Of a DNA stretch of 64,000 bases, positions 1-12,400 are shown piece after piece. Source of the stretch: Macquaria australasica (taxonomy: Eukaryota > Chordata > Actinopteri > Centrarchiformes > Percichthyidae); NCBI GenBank assembly GCA_005408345.1, contig SEMN01000259.1, positions 620,001 through 684,000 of the forward strand, read 5' to 3'. The position numbers and the translations under genes are program-made. Within the stretch, counting starts at the first letter, position 1; each line of letters opens with the position of its first letter. The notes below the pieces were generated by a model. That model was not told the DNA's origin. It worked only from the letters and a program-made list of their open reading frames with translations, and made no database searches.

Positions 1-3000
1 CAGCGTGCCAGTGTCCAACAGTAATGATCAGAGAACATGGGCTTTCTTAATGTAGCCCAAATTTGCAATTTTGCCCACTGCAGAACTTAAGGCAAATTAT
101 ACCTCATTGCCTGCCAAATTCTAGTCTGGTGCTGAAATAAATATTTCCTCTTTTCTTGAGTAATGCTGGTTTTTGAAACTGTTAAAATAATACGTTAGTT
201 ATTCAGAAGTCAGAGTAATAAATTGCTAATAAAAAGCATTTCTTTCTCTATTGATTAGCAGTAATCCCTCCTTTGTGTTTGAGTCTCAGAGTGTTGAATG
301 TCACTGTGGCTGGTTAACTGCAGCTCATATTGAGCTCTCTCTGAGAGGGTTTGGGGTGAGCTGCAGTTTGCAAAAAGCACTCTGCATTCCCTTGTTGCAG
401 TGTCACTCGTGTATGACTTCTATTTATGCATTTATTATGCCTCACCACATTATAAGTCACATTGCTATCACAAGTATGAATGTTTTGGTCCTCATCAACT
501 AGGTATACAGTGTTTTTAAAATAACATGAAAATATTCAAATAGCAACAAATTTTGAAACATTTTAAAAATACAACAAAAACCAAAACAAAATGTTAACCT
601 TTGGAACCATGTTCTCTCTCAACTCTAGTCACCCTCTGCCAACATTTACATTTACAGTATCAAAGAAGGAAGCAACTAAACACTAAACTTTTAACTGTTT
701 ATCCTGCAGAAATACAGAATGTTGTTATATTGATAATCAGCCCATCCCTTTTGCCAGCGGTGATGGTTTGTGATAAGAATTGTTATTGACAAAGATTTAA
801 ATCTTTTGAAAAATTACGCCTCACCGGCTTCCCACCCATGAACACAGCAGGACGAAAAAATAAAAATTCTGGTGAAAATCAATTTAAAAAAAATATCACT
901 ACGCAAACGTTAATTTTAATGTTGATAGTTTTAGAGGAAATGCACGATCAGCAGCTCATTTGTATTTTCTCCACATTTCTCTTTTTACTTCTAATACCAG
1001 AAGCGTTTTCTGAGCTGTACTCAGAAGAGAACAGGAAGTGTCTTCAGCATGAAACAGCTTTCGGATTTGTAGACACAAAGTGTGGAAATCTGTAAAGAAA
1101 AAAACTCTGCTCCTATTTTTCAGTTAAATATTTAATACATTTCAAGTGTGATCACGCTGTAGGCTTCACATTCATGTGTATCATATTCAAGAGGCTTTGT
1201 TTTTCAGAAAACACAATATTCAGTATGTTCAATTATAGTATTTTGAAAGTGGATCAATGGGAGTCAATTATGAATTCCATTGTTATGGTCTGACTTTAAA
1301 AGCTGTTTTATTTCAGGGTGAGTCATGAGTGAAAACCCAGACCTTATGCCATTGTTGACTGGTGGCATTAATACATTTGGATGAAGCCAGCACAGTTTTC
1401 CTTGGATGTGTATCAACTCTGCTGGTTGCACAAGCAGGGTCACACTGCAGCATCAGCTACCACAGATGTATTTCCTATCCCTCGGCTTCCTGTTGCCTTT
1501 GTATCCTACGCGGGATAGTGTGAGCAGGTAGAGACAGAGCAGCAGAATGAATGGGCGGCAGAGGCAGCAGCGAGGTGGACCAGAGAGATTAGCTGGGAAA
1601 TTGACACTGACAAATCTCATACATTAAGGCTTCCTGGGAGGCAGCTATCGGTAGAAGAGGCGGCAGGTACCATATCCCATAAATGGCACTGGGTTTCTTT
1701 AATACTCTGCTTGCAGCACGTTGGAAAGCTGAACCACCCTGTCGTCTACTGCGCAAAAGATAAGAAAGCCAGGTGTGCTCAGAGACATTTCATTTGACTA
1801 ATGTGTTTACAGCCAGAATAATGAATAGAGTGAGGAAGATGAGAGTAATTAATTTGAGCTGTTCTAGCTAAATAACAAAGCAAATACAGGCAAAACTGTT
1901 TCATTTCCCTTTGGAACTGGAGTTTTTTTTTCCCCTTTTCTCGCCTGCTTTAATGAGATAAAGCCAGCTTTCTTTGATAAGGAGTCCTAGTTACTGTTGT
2001 TATTAGCCTAGTAGCCTTTTGATCTGTTCTCAGGGTGTTTGCACATATTTTCTTTATGAAATCGAAGGACAAAGCTGCATACAGCATTTGCATACATTAT
2101 CCATCTTTTGAGTGATCACAGAGCCTAAATATATGACCTTTCAATTATTTTACAAAAACAGAAATTCATATTTTTCTTTAAAACATACAAAATTTAAATA
2201 ACCACTTCACAACTGTATCTTCATTAGGTTTCATTAGGAGTCAGTTTAGCCTATTCTCACTCTGTAAACCTATTGAAAACCGTAAATATGCTGTACGTTT
2301 CTTTGCGTCCTGAGTGTGAAGAGTCTAATTACCAAACATAAACAACTCTTTGGCCTACTTGATGTTTGCTGAGTGTTATTCCCAGCGACCTAACCCCGCT
2401 CAAGAGGTTCACGGTGTGTTCCTTCTATGTTTATTTATTTTGGACAGTGAGGTTGTTTTCCTGAAAAAAGGACCGGTGCCCTTGCTGTTGCCTAGTAACA
2501 AAGTCAGTCCATGGGACCTTGCAGGATCTCTTCCCTGCTACCTTGAAACTTGTCCTCTTTAGACGTGTGGAGAAAGTTTATTTGCGTATCCATCATTGTT
2601 CATGAATAATGAAGTTCCATTTGCAATGATGGAGAAATTAAGATGGTAATCGAGTTCCTGGTTGACGTATTTAAAGGCATGATTTGTTTTGTCTTTATTG
2701 GCTTTCTGTCGCAATGAAAACTGTTTTACCAATGTATGAATTACTTGGGCAATCAGGAGTGTGTACTGCTGCTTTGGTTATATTTAAAAAAGGCTCAATT
2801 CAAAATCACTCTTGCAATATTACAAAAATGTAGAGGTTTGGTTTATAGCAAGCATACCTATTGTACAATAATATTGTACAGAAGCATCCTGGCAGCAGCG
2901 GCAGCTTTACACAGACCATTTTTCACTCAAAATGGTGACTTCGTCAGACTTTTTATTTTGGTGCTTCATCAAGGAGACAAGCTGTTAAATATTCATGGCT

Positions 3001-3342
3001 GTGTTGTGTTCTTAAAATAAGGCTCATTAGCACTCCCAGCCTCTTTTCAAGTTCCGCCTTTCTCTTGTCACTCTCAAAAAAGCAGCACAAACACGTTATT
3101 CATCTCTCACAATCTTTGCGCTCAAAGTGGGTTCCAATATCATGCCGAACAGTGCCTTTATTTTGAAGTCAGACCGTCTCTAATACTATTAATTCCTGTT
3201 CAAGTACCTGTAAGGGTATTGATTGAATCAGTTTAAGTGTTGGTGTTGTAATAACAGACTTGATTTTTTTAAAATAATGGGAACATATGCTCCTAACAGT
3301 ATTACAAATAATCTACCCCCCCTCCCAAAAAAAGAAAAAAGG
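1..3342. other. Unique-looking AT-rich non-coding block
   Basis: I recognise no gene, RNA or mobile element here. Open frames are short (94 codons at most), unspliced and unlike any family I know. A small 19-bp palindrome lies at 2862-2880 (arm TGTACAATA), and A-rich patches lie near 520-600 and 3325-3340. The block has a mixed composition with few simple repeats, which would suit intronic or intergenic DNA with possible conserved regulatory islands, but nothing in a single sequence can prove that. Confidence 0.6.
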
Positions 3343-3436
3343 AGGAGGTTCAAAATTTAACCACTGAGCCAGTGTGCTGTCCATATATATATATATGGAC
3401 AGCACACTGGCTCAGTGGTTAAATTTTGAACCTCCT
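3343..3436. repeat. Perfect 94-bp palindrome with no spacer
   Basis: The left arm 3343-3389 and right arm 3390-3436 are exact reverse complements over 47 bp, with an (AT)7 centre at 3383-3396. The right arm runs directly into the body of a SINE-like fish repeat, so the palindrome consists of that repeat's head (word GGCTCAGTGGTT) duplicated head to head. The left copy is only a stub: it stops at 3343, next to A-rich sequence. The arms have not diverged from each other, while the body downstream is visibly degraded. That points to a recent duplication, to gene conversion, or to a sequencing or assembly fold-back. Confidence 0.95.
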
Positions 3437-3682
3437 TGTTTCAAACCAGCTGGTGGTCTGGGTTCTTCCTTTGTGGAGTTTGCGTGTCTCTCCTTGTCCA
3501 TATGTGTTTCCACTTGGTGCAGAATTGGAGACACTGAATTGGAATTAATGTGTTGTCTGTCTGTCTGTTGGACTGCCAACCAGTCCAGGGTGTGACCTGC
3601 TACAGTGCATGCTAGGATAGGCAACTGCACCCTTGATGAGAGGCATAGAAAGTGGATGGAAATATTAATGGATGGATGGGTT
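3397..3682 (+). mobile_element. Degraded SINE-like short fish repeat ending in GGAT units
   Basis: This resembles a very common teleost short interspersed repeat. It starts with a tRNA-like head (GGCTCAGTGGTTA at 3409 onward). It continues through the typical words GTGGAGTTTGCGTGT near 3473 and CCAGTCCAGGGTGTGACC near 3580, then a GGATAGGC-like word near 3614, and ends in GGATGGATGG near 3671. Compared with my recollection of the family it carries several internal deletions and many substitutions, so it is old and inactive. It has no coding capacity. I do not give a family name because I recall the words but not a secure classification. Confidence 0.72.
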
Positions 3683-3823
3683 ATTTTTCCTGACAATAAA
3701 TGTACGTTCCGTGTAGTGTGTTAATCCGGTTCTCTTTGTGATCTCTTGTCAAAATGACTGGACAACAGTTCTGGGATATGGGACCATAAACTACAGATGC
3801 TTTAGGGAGAAACAGTAGGAACT

Positions 3824-4103
3824 AGGGCTTCAGTTAACAATTTTTAAATTATTAATTAATTGATTCATTTTTAGATGAATTTTGTGATTTCTTTTAGTCT
3901 ATAAAATGTCAGAAAACAGTGAACAATGCCCAGTATGATGTCTTCAAATCGCTTGTTTTGCCCAATCCAAAGCCCAAAATGTACAATTACATGAAACAGA
4001 GAAATACTGGAACCAGTAAACCAGTAAATGTTTGACATTTTTGCTTGATAAATGACAAGTAAACTACCAAATTTGTTGTTGATTGTCTGACAATCAACTT
4101 GTC
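3824..4103 (+). mobile_element. Non-autonomous inverted-repeat element, copy 1
   Basis: This is a degraded copy of a widespread fish element that begins AGGGCT, followed by AT-rich ATTAATTGATT words. Its diagnostic internal words are TCTATAAAATGTCAGAAAA near 3899, ATGTCTTCAAATCG near 3939 and TTTTGCTTGATAAATGAC near 4039. A second copy in the same orientation lies at 6271-6560 and shares the order of these blocks (TATAAAATATCAGA, CTGGAACCAG, TTTGGCATTTTT). The element has no coding capacity. I recall this family as a miniature inverted-repeat element, probably hAT-related, but I did not find a clean target duplication, so the superfamily is inference. Confidence 0.68.
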
Positions 4104-6270
4104 TTTTAACAAACTAATGGTTTCACCAGTAGGAATCAGGTGGATGCCTTCCATATGGAGACAAAGTCGTCCTAATGTGAGATCTCAGATTCAACCTCAC
4201 CCAGATATCCCACCATTCTTTAGTCTAGATCAAAAATATTCGTCCCCTATGTCCCTGACACAAATGAAAGGTCCAGAGTTCAAGGTAAGCACCACAGACA
4301 GTTCCTACATTTAACGTGATCCAAGTCTAGATGCACAAAAGGACCTACTTCAGAAAACCCCATAATTTAAGCCTTTAGTAAACGTTATTGATGACATTTT
4401 AGTAGTGAACATACCATTAGAATTGTGTATTTTTGCATCTGTGGCATCCTTGTTTAGCAGTGTAGTGTAAATTCGGAGCACTTAATTGAATATAAAACTT
4501 TAATGAAAAAGAAAAGCACTTTAATAGGTAAGTGGATAATGACTATCCATTTTTATTAACCCATCTGTTGCATTCTGTGCAAATTGTAAAAAATCCAGTT
4601 TTGTTTCATCATGAGAAGCTTCAGCATTTACACAGACACACACACTGTTTTTAATAAGTCATTTCTTCAGGAGGGAGGTTCACCTCACTTACAGGCTTGG
4701 TCCACCCATAGGCAACCCATTAACATCCCCTTTATTAGCACTTTCATATTTCATGACCTAGTTCATCAAACTTTAATGCAGTCCTGCTTCTACACGTTTG
4801 TGTTTTTAGTGCAAAGTCATGTCTGAATTGAAAGCTTTACCTTTAAGTCTCTTACTGGAATCTTTACCACAGCCCCAAATGGAAATTATAGACTTATTCT
4901 TTAGCAACCAAGTAATTCATGACCTCTACGCAGACATGCTCCCTATGGCTATTCAAAAGATCTTGGATGGATCGTGATTTGCGAAAGGACATCATTAGTG
5001 GTGCAAAATGATTTCACAGAGCCAAAAACCTGCTGAAAGCAGACGATGGGCCAAACGCCAGTGGTTTCGCTCTCTGTCTCTCTGCGGACATGGCATTCAG
5101 GCTAGTGTGCCACACTAAAGTATGTCTGGGGTAATGTGCTGCCCTCAGATTGCTGGAGTCCTACTGAGCCTGTGGGACACACGATTAGCCTGTGCCCAGG
5201 CCTGATATGCAGTGACCAGAGCCAAGCACCAATAGATGAATAGAAAGAAGAGACGGGGAGGAGATTGGAAGGGAAAAGGATAGACAAAATACAGAGGTGT
5301 GTGTCCATAATGGGCAGGAAACAGTGTTAGGTTTTGAGGGTTTGATGTGCTAAAATAGAATGCATTTGCTATTGAATTATAGGAACCCAGATGTTTTTCC
5401 AATGACCTACGCCAGTATGGTTTCTTGTAAAATTTCATGCTAGTCCCTGAGAGAGCTCCATTGTGAATGAAAAAGATTTTAAAAGGGGTTACTCTGAATG
5501 TGGCAATCACTCTGAAAAACCAAAATGGCAGAGGCAATGCACAGAACATTTTGCACCATTACTGAGTAAACCACTGGTGATTTCTATTTGACCTCGGTTA
5601 AATGTGCCACATTTTGGACGGGTTTTCTATGGTAACATAGCTCAAATTGATACTTGTTTAACTTGTTTTACTTGTTGTTGTGCTCCCTGCATTCTGATTG
5701 CCTCCTGATAGCACCCGAGATATTTTTTAAATGCTTTTGCAAAAGAAAAAAGAAAAAAAAACGCTCAAACAAATGCTCAGTCTCCGAACTATACTCAATG
5801 GTAGAGCTGTAGGCTATGTCTTTTGATGACATCACATATTATAGTCTTGGTTTTTGTGTAACCTGGCTTCGGGATAGTTACTCATGTTCACAAATATTGG
5901 TTGAAACTAGTCCAAAGGAAAAACATATGTGAGTCAGAAAAACAAGTTGAAATCCAGTTGTATCTGCTCAGGCTGGATGAACTCTTTCCAGTTTTTCAAG
6001 GAGGGAGAAATGTGTGTATTTGGCTGCATAACTCACTGCAAAAGCTACATAAGTCACCGCTGTCCTAAAGGCACAATATTGTAACAGTCTGAGAGTCAGT
6101 GCCATGACTTAACATAAAATATAGCAGTCCTTGCATGTTGTGCTCTCTTAGACCTTGAATGTTGTGTGTAGCCTGGAATAACATCAAAGGTAGTGAAAAT
6201 CTAGCCTTTCTTAACACACCAGGCCAGACTTTTGTCAAATCTGAACTCATTCTCTCATTCTTGTCTACTT
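4104..6270. other. Non-coding block, nothing recognised
   Basis: Only short accidental open frames occur, the longest 134 codons on the minus strand at 5145-5549. That one is rich in Phe and Tyr, has no recognisable domain and reads like translated A-rich DNA. A poly-A patch (A-rich, about 20 bp) lies near 5744-5761. I see no mobile element, RNA gene or regulatory site that I can support. Confidence 0.55.
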
Positions 6271-6560
6271 GGTTTCAAATAACAATTATTTTCATTGTTG
6301 ATTAATCTCCAAATTATTTTATGATTAATCGTTTTGCCTATAAAATATCAGACAATAGTGAAAAATACTCATCACAAGTTCCCAGACCCCAAGGTCACGT
6401 TTTTAAAATTGATGAAAATATTAAATCCCCACATTTGATAGGCTGGAACCAGCAATTGTTTGGCATTTTTCCTTGAAAAATGACTTCTAATGACTATGAA
6501 TCAACTAGCATAAGATGATGAATAATTTTCTGCAGATCAAATAATCAATAATCTGGTCAT
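6271..6560 (+). mobile_element. Non-autonomous inverted-repeat element, copy 2
   Basis: This is the second copy of the family at 3824-4103, in the same orientation and about 2.4 kb away. Shared words in the same order are ATTATTTTCATTGTTGATTA near 6286, CCTATAAAATATCAGACAA near 6337, CATCACAAGTTCCCAGA near 6370, GGCTGGAACCAGC near 6440 and TTTGGCATTTTTCCTTG near 6459. It keeps the CATCACAA and CCCAGA block that copy 1 has lost, so the two copies decayed independently. It has no coding capacity and no clear target duplication. Confidence 0.7.
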
Positions 6561-8949
6561 GTTTACAGTTAGTTCAGTATCTCACTTTTTTTCTGCACAA
6601 TTTCTCATCAGCTTTGACGAAAGTCGGTTCCCTGGAGACACGACCCTCTTAACACTGCAATCTTGACTTAATTCCCTGCCATATTTCTCACTGTCACTCT
6701 GCAGCTCGTGGTATGTTTGTATTATCATCACAACATCCCACTGTAGGCTTTAACCATAAATATCATTTACGGGCTGTATACACAATGAGGCAGACAGGAC
6801 ACACAAAAAAAGAGTTCCCATAGGGAACTGAAGAGAATAGCAGTTAAATGATCTGGCCTCCTCCAGGACAAGGCAGTATTCAATCACTGAAGACAGTCCA
6901 GCCCCGAGGAATACAGACAAACATATCACGTTATTGAGAGGAATAAGGTGAAATACATTGGGCCTCACAAACAAGGTTTATACCATTCCCGTGATACCCT
7001 CCTACTGCCATCGTCACCCATTAATTATCAATGTGGACCCATAACATGGTTGATTACTGCCTTAAATTGTCTCTGCAGCTATGGATCCACAGCCCGTTTT
7101 CACAGGGAAATTATTAACTCAATGAAAAGTGTGACAATCATGATGATTGATGGTGTTTGTTTTATTGGAGTTGGTTCATCTGCACTGGGCACGGGCAGGG
7201 TCCTTGGAGAGGGCCATCAGTGTAATGGCTGCAGTGTACACATCTCGTGACTCACAGTTCCCCAAAGCACTCACGGACTGTAGAATTTTTGAAAAAGAAA
7301 AGAAAAACAAGGCAATATAATAAAAAGACATTAAACTTTGGAATGGAGGCCCTGAAACAGATGCTGTTTTGCCTTCATTTTGTTCAGCGGACCATTTAAA
7401 CATCATATTTAGTGTATACATAAACCAAAACATGCAGATTCCACCAGCTAATTTCTTTCAGTTTCTACCAACTACTTCCTTACCCAGCCTTATCTGTGTC
7501 TTTTATGAGTTTCAAAATAAAGTTCTCTTAACTGACTCATGCCGATGCTCTTAATTGATGAGCAGGACGTCTATCCGTGCCACTGACCGCCACCTTCTGA
7601 GTTCCTCCTCACGCCTCATTGCCCTCTGGTGGTGCACAGTGTGGTGACTGGAGCACCACTCCTCCTCATCCCCATATCCACCTGTGGGGTGATTGAAACA
7701 AGAGTGAGCTCTTGTCAGGGCCTCGACCACCATGTAATTGAATTCTACCTTGTTTCACAGAGTGCAACAAAGCATAGCACTGGAAAGAGGGTAAATATAC
7801 TCAGCACTTAGAGACAAACCCGGGCCCCGACTGCTCAACAACAAACAGAGGCACAGTGTATTGCTTGGTATCATTTACAGACACAGTGCCACCATCAAAG
7901 TAAAATACTGGAGCTGCTGTCTATGAGATTACTCTGGGGCAGAGAGGAGGCCTTTTGCTGTGTTTCAGTGAATCCATGTGGTTTTCTTAGCAAATTGTTT
8001 TACTTCCAAATGCATGCAACTGTTTAAATGGATTGGCAACAACATACTATAGTCATCATTTAGAATACATGGACTTTGTTTTTGGTTGAGTTAGTTAATT
8101 TGACTTTACAGGATGTTGGACATCAAACACAAAAAATGTCCAGGCTGACACAATAAAGTTCATTCCATTGTGGTCCTTGATGTAAAGATACCAAAGATGC
8201 AGGGTCCAGGGTGACTGAACAACATCATAATTAAAAAAACAACAAAAACACAATTAATACATATATTATTATCAGTAAAAACACAAGTCAAAATGAATAA
8301 ATGCAATAAATAAATGAAATGAAATAAAATGACGTACAAATTTTAACTTAAGCTTACACTTCCAAGTTTTCTATTAAATGTGCAATAGTTTTTGGCACCA
8401 TAGAACATAAAAGAACAAATACCCATATTGGTATTGATCCTTATCAAGCACAAATTAGAAACACTAGCCCCAGGCTGTTGGGCGTGAGTTCCCCCAACCT
8501 TACAAATGTGGTGGTCGAAGGTGGACATACTTATTGCTCATTATACCAGAATTCTTGATGCTGATTAGCTGGCAGGTGTCTGTTATTTTCTTGTAACGAA
8601 CAGTATAACTGGACATCTGCGACACAGTTGTTTACAGGTGTTTGTTTTCCTCCAACCTGTTTCTATTCTCTTTCTATTATTGGAAGCACTGTCTGAGCCA
8701 TGTTTATCACAAAAGGACTTTGTTTACAGTGAACGGTGGTGAATGTATTCTTGCAGCAGGGAATACAACAATTTTGGGGACATAAAATCAGACGTTTTGC
8801 AGTTGTGTTCAGTAAATAACGACTGTGCTGATACATGATAGTGTTGGTTATTTGTTAAAGAAGCTTAAAACAAGCTATGATTACGATCAGTAGCATAGCA
8901 GGATATAACATGTGGTTTTTATACTGCCGAAGAATTCTTAAAGAGGAGG
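6561..8949. other. Non-coding block, nothing recognised
   Basis: There are only short shadow-like open frames (100 codons or fewer) on both strands. The segment around 8120-8530 is AT-rich and may be an old repeat, but I could not match it to a family. No promoter, RNA gene or splice-like segment stands out. Confidence 0.5.
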
Positions 8950-8952
8950 TTA

Positions 8953-9929
8953 AGGCCAGTTCAGACCAAAGATTTGTGACGAGACTTAGTTGAAACTACT
9001 TGCAACGCGCTGGTCTGCAACGTTCTGAAACCTGCCAGTTTACACCAAAGCGACTAGACGAGACGGCATATCGTTTCTATAGCAACAACTCTTTGTACTT
9101 CAGTTGTAAGTGCCGGCTTTTCAGGCGGTTTTTGCAGCTGAATATAATTTGTAGCATCTTAAAATATGAATGACAACAGTGATAGTGAGTTACTTGCTAC
9201 AGCTGCATTTTTAGTATTGATGAAACGGTAAAAACATTTAAAAAAAAACGAGAGGAAATTTAGCGCCGTCCAGCGGTGCTTCAGCAGAATATCCTGGGGG
9301 TTTATGCAAATTTATGCCGTGAACTTGAGACAGGAGATCTCCCCTCTTTTGTCAATTTCTCCCGTCTATTCCTGGAGCAGTTCCATCGTTTAGAGGAGTT
9401 GGTGTCAGTGTGCAAAATACTCTATGACAATCGGGGGTCTCGTGGCATGGCCGGTAAAATATGTATATATATAAATCATTTTCACTTGTGTTTTCTGCTC
9501 AGACAAACTCAATAGACATGCACTCACACCTCTCCAAAACTATGCGTAATATTACGCACAGCTGTAACAGCGTAGATACTTTCATTAACTCATGGGATTT
9601 AACCGTTAACTGACCTTGTGAGCTTTATTCATTTAGTACATTATTTCATTACTGTATTAATAATCAGTGTAATAAAGAAAGTAGGCTATACTTAATTGAT
9701 GAAAGCTATAACAACCTGAGTGTTTGTAATTGCTGATTGGTTGTTGAAGCAAGTGACGTGCCTTGTGTTCTAAAACCAACCGCTGGCAACTTGACAAGCT
9801 GAGTCGCAGGCGACGACATCAGCCGACTTGAGTCGAGCTGAGATGGGACAGTTTACACTGCTGCAACTTTTCCCCGCGAAGTTCTAAAACGGTTCCGTGT
9901 CATTGCGAATCTTTTGTCTGAACTAGGCT
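8953..9929. mobile_element. PIF/Harbinger-type DNA transposon, 977 bp, decayed
   Basis: The two ends are terminal inverted repeats. The left end begins AGGCCAGTTCAGACC, and the right end read in reverse begins AGCCTAGTTCAGACA. The outer 33 bases match at 25 positions, including an exact 9-bp AGTTCAGAC core. The trinucleotide TTA flanks both sides (8950-8952 and 9930-9932), which is the target duplication expected for PIF/Harbinger. The interior carries a relic of a Harbinger-type transposase N-terminus (9166-9455) but no DDE catalytic domain or partner Myb-like protein, so it cannot move by itself. It is probably an internally deleted derivative of a full-length element. Confidence 0.78.
9166..9455 (+). 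pseudogene. Broken N-terminus of a Harbinger-type transposase
   Basis: An ATG at 9166 opens a frame of 21 codons with an acidic start and the hydrophobic-to-basic pattern ELLATAAFLVLMKR, then a TAA at 9229. A Lys/Arg-rich stretch follows (KKNERKF). A shift to another frame is then needed before 9276, where the frame continues LQQNILGVYANLCREL, then FVNFSRL and FHRLEELV. Known PIF/Harbinger and HARBI1-like transposases begin in this order: acidic start, hydrophobic run, basic run with RRKFW-like residues, then an L.REL ... F..F.R...F..L segment. The catalytic DDE region is absent. One stop and one frameshift show that it is dead. It lies inside the 977-bp element at 8953-9929. Confidence 0.6.
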
Positions 9930-9932
9930 TTA

Positions 9933-12400
9933 GAATGGATATATGGAAAGGTGTAAAAAGTATCTCACTTGCACCCCAATTAATGTCATATCTTAGCCTA
10001 ACATTTAACATTGGTTTACTTTATCCATGACGATACTCTTCCCCTAACCTTAACCATGTTGTAGTTGCCTAAACATTTTAGGAATAAGGAGTTCTTCCTC
10101 ATAAGTACTTCTGTAAAGACTATTTACCGTAACTCATTAGCACGAGCAAGGATTTCTTCCTTCCCATTGCCACGATATTTATATGTTCTATATAAATCTT
10201 CTTATGCTTAACATGAGGAACAGTACATGATACGTAGCTCACCAGAATCTATGCAGCAGCCAAGTCACAGATATACAAACAAAAATGGGAAAAGTGCTTT
10301 TCCACATAATTCTTTGTCATAATCATTTTGGAAAAATAATTATACAGCTGACAGTCCTTAATGTGACTGATTTTAGTCATGACTAAAAAAATCATTCTTG
10401 TTTATGCAAACTTGCAACTGCAAATCACATATGAAAAGAATATGTCAGACACTGGTTCAGGGCATAAAAGAAAAAAAGCCTTTGCTGTGTAATTGTTGGT
10501 TCAATCTTGTCTTTTCCAATTTCCTCCCTGGCGTCTCTGCACCACCCTGGTTGGCGGGAAGGTGTGTGTGTGTTTTTTGTATTTTTGAGTTTAAAGGTGG
10601 GGTCCAAGGAGGCACAACTGCAGTCTTTGGAGGGCAAATGGGATTACATTGTCGAGGCTGCTGTGAGGCATCACAGGTGTCACTTCACTGAGGCAGGCTC
10701 CAGTCGGTGGCCTGTTTGCTGTCAGATAATCTAAGGAGATTCTCAGTGCAGGGCTCACTCCAGTACAGTTACTGTGCTTAATGGGTTTGACTCCCCAGGA
10801 CATTGTTTCAATCTAAAGGTCATCATGGTTTTAGCTCAAGCCGAGCACCTCTCAACCCAGGCGGATTTGCTCCTCAACCATCCTTACATAGTGTACTTCT
10901 AAGGACATTTTTCTGTTAGCACTTCTATACTAATTACTGGGAAAGAACATGCATTAACTTTGTGAATTTCAACACACAGGCAGCATAACTTAAAGGGCTG
11001 CTAGAAGCGATATAAACATATCATCTTTTTATGCTACAGGGACTTTTCCAGGAACCTTTTATAGGAACTCAGGAACTTTACGTGCATTTCAACTGCAAAA
11101 CGTAGTTCATGCAGCGTTGACCCCCCCCCCCCCCATCTTAAAGTTCAAAGTAGCAATTTTATTTTGAGCAGTCAGTGCAAAAACAACAAAACTCACTAAT
11201 CACATTTTCTTAAAATTACCTACAAAAAAAAGAAAAAAAAAAGAATAAGATACAGACCTGTTAAACAATGAACTTTAAAAAAGTAAGTATTTGCTAATTC
11301 TTTCAATCCTTGTACACACAAGGCTGGCTTACCAACTGGGCACAGTGAGCAACTGCCTTAGGGCCCCAGACCCTTAGGGGCCCCAAAGGCAGTTAATTTG
11401 TGGTAATTTGATTAATAGTAATATTTCTGGTAAAACACAATAAAAATGGCCCTATGGTCATCCCTGCATGTTTTATCTAACTTTGAGGCCCTGTCTTGTA
11501 GAGGGGCTTGTCAAATTCTACTTTTAATACCTTTATTATTTCAGTTAATATTCTGCTTACACGGATCATATTCTAAATTTGTGTTTAATCACAATGACCA
11601 CAAACTAACTAATGCACAGCAAACAAGGGGCAGGCATTCTACTGTAGGAACACTGGTTGGTTTCAGGGCAAAACGGGATCTTGGGAATGTACGTCAGTGT
11701 GTTATTTGGGCTCATTTTTACCCCGTGGTTACACACTGAAGTAAAAAACAAAAAAAAACAAGTCAGAACACTCAGGAGAGTGTTGCTCCTTTGCAGACAG
11801 GATTCTTGCCTTTCTGGCATTTTCCAACTTCCTGAGGCGCTGTCGTTTCTGGGACTATGTGGTCAAAAGGGCCAGCAGTCAAAAGATGAACAATCCAGAA
11901 ATCGATGAGGTTGAGTATGTTGGAACTTCACTGTGCTGTACAGTTCTCCACTTGGGCGCTGTCTTTGTCAATAGCCCTGCTATTGAAAACACACCACGGG
12001 ACTGCAGGTGCACCACTCTTCTCCCAGCAGTCTCCCACCACAGGAAACTCTCTACCTGCTGCTTGGTGACAGAATTGCTTCCTGACATGTTGTGGTTTTA
12101 TGTTACCTCTAAGGTGACGGGTGGCTCATCAGGCCTCAGATAAGGCTCTTACAGAGGCCGCTTGCCCGCTTTAATTTATATAAGGGATTTCTTGTGCTGC
12201 ATATATTTTGTTCTTTGAGCAGCCAAGCATTAAATTGCTTTCCATTGGGAACAGGTCGTATGCCGGGGTCGCCAAAGCTGTGGCTGGTTTCCAATGAGAT
12301 GGTTTGGCAGCAAAGCCAACACTGTAATTAGGGTCACCCGGCTCTGGAGCTGTTGGTGGGCCAAAGGGTTGTCACGGTTGCGTAGTGCGTTTGAAAGTCA
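9933..12400. other. Non-coding block with weak old-repeat words
   Basis: No gene is supported. A C14 homopolymer lies at 11121-11134. Just upstream, 11036-11110 contains GGGACTTTTCCAGGAACC and related words that I associate with the end of a fish DNA transposon, but only one end is visible. The stretch 11345-11400 has two mirrored GGCCCC-rich words (GGGCCCCAGACC and GGGGCCCC). Open frames of 70-97 codons on both strands overlap one another and look accidental. Confidence 0.45.

Noticed and set aside
5145..5549. 134-codon open frame, minus strand
   Set aside because: Phe/Tyr-rich low-complexity translation of A-rich DNA, with no family resemblance.
11330..11740. Possible repeat with GGCCCC words and a 97-codon frame
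   Set aside because: Could not be matched to any family, and the frame lacks a motif.
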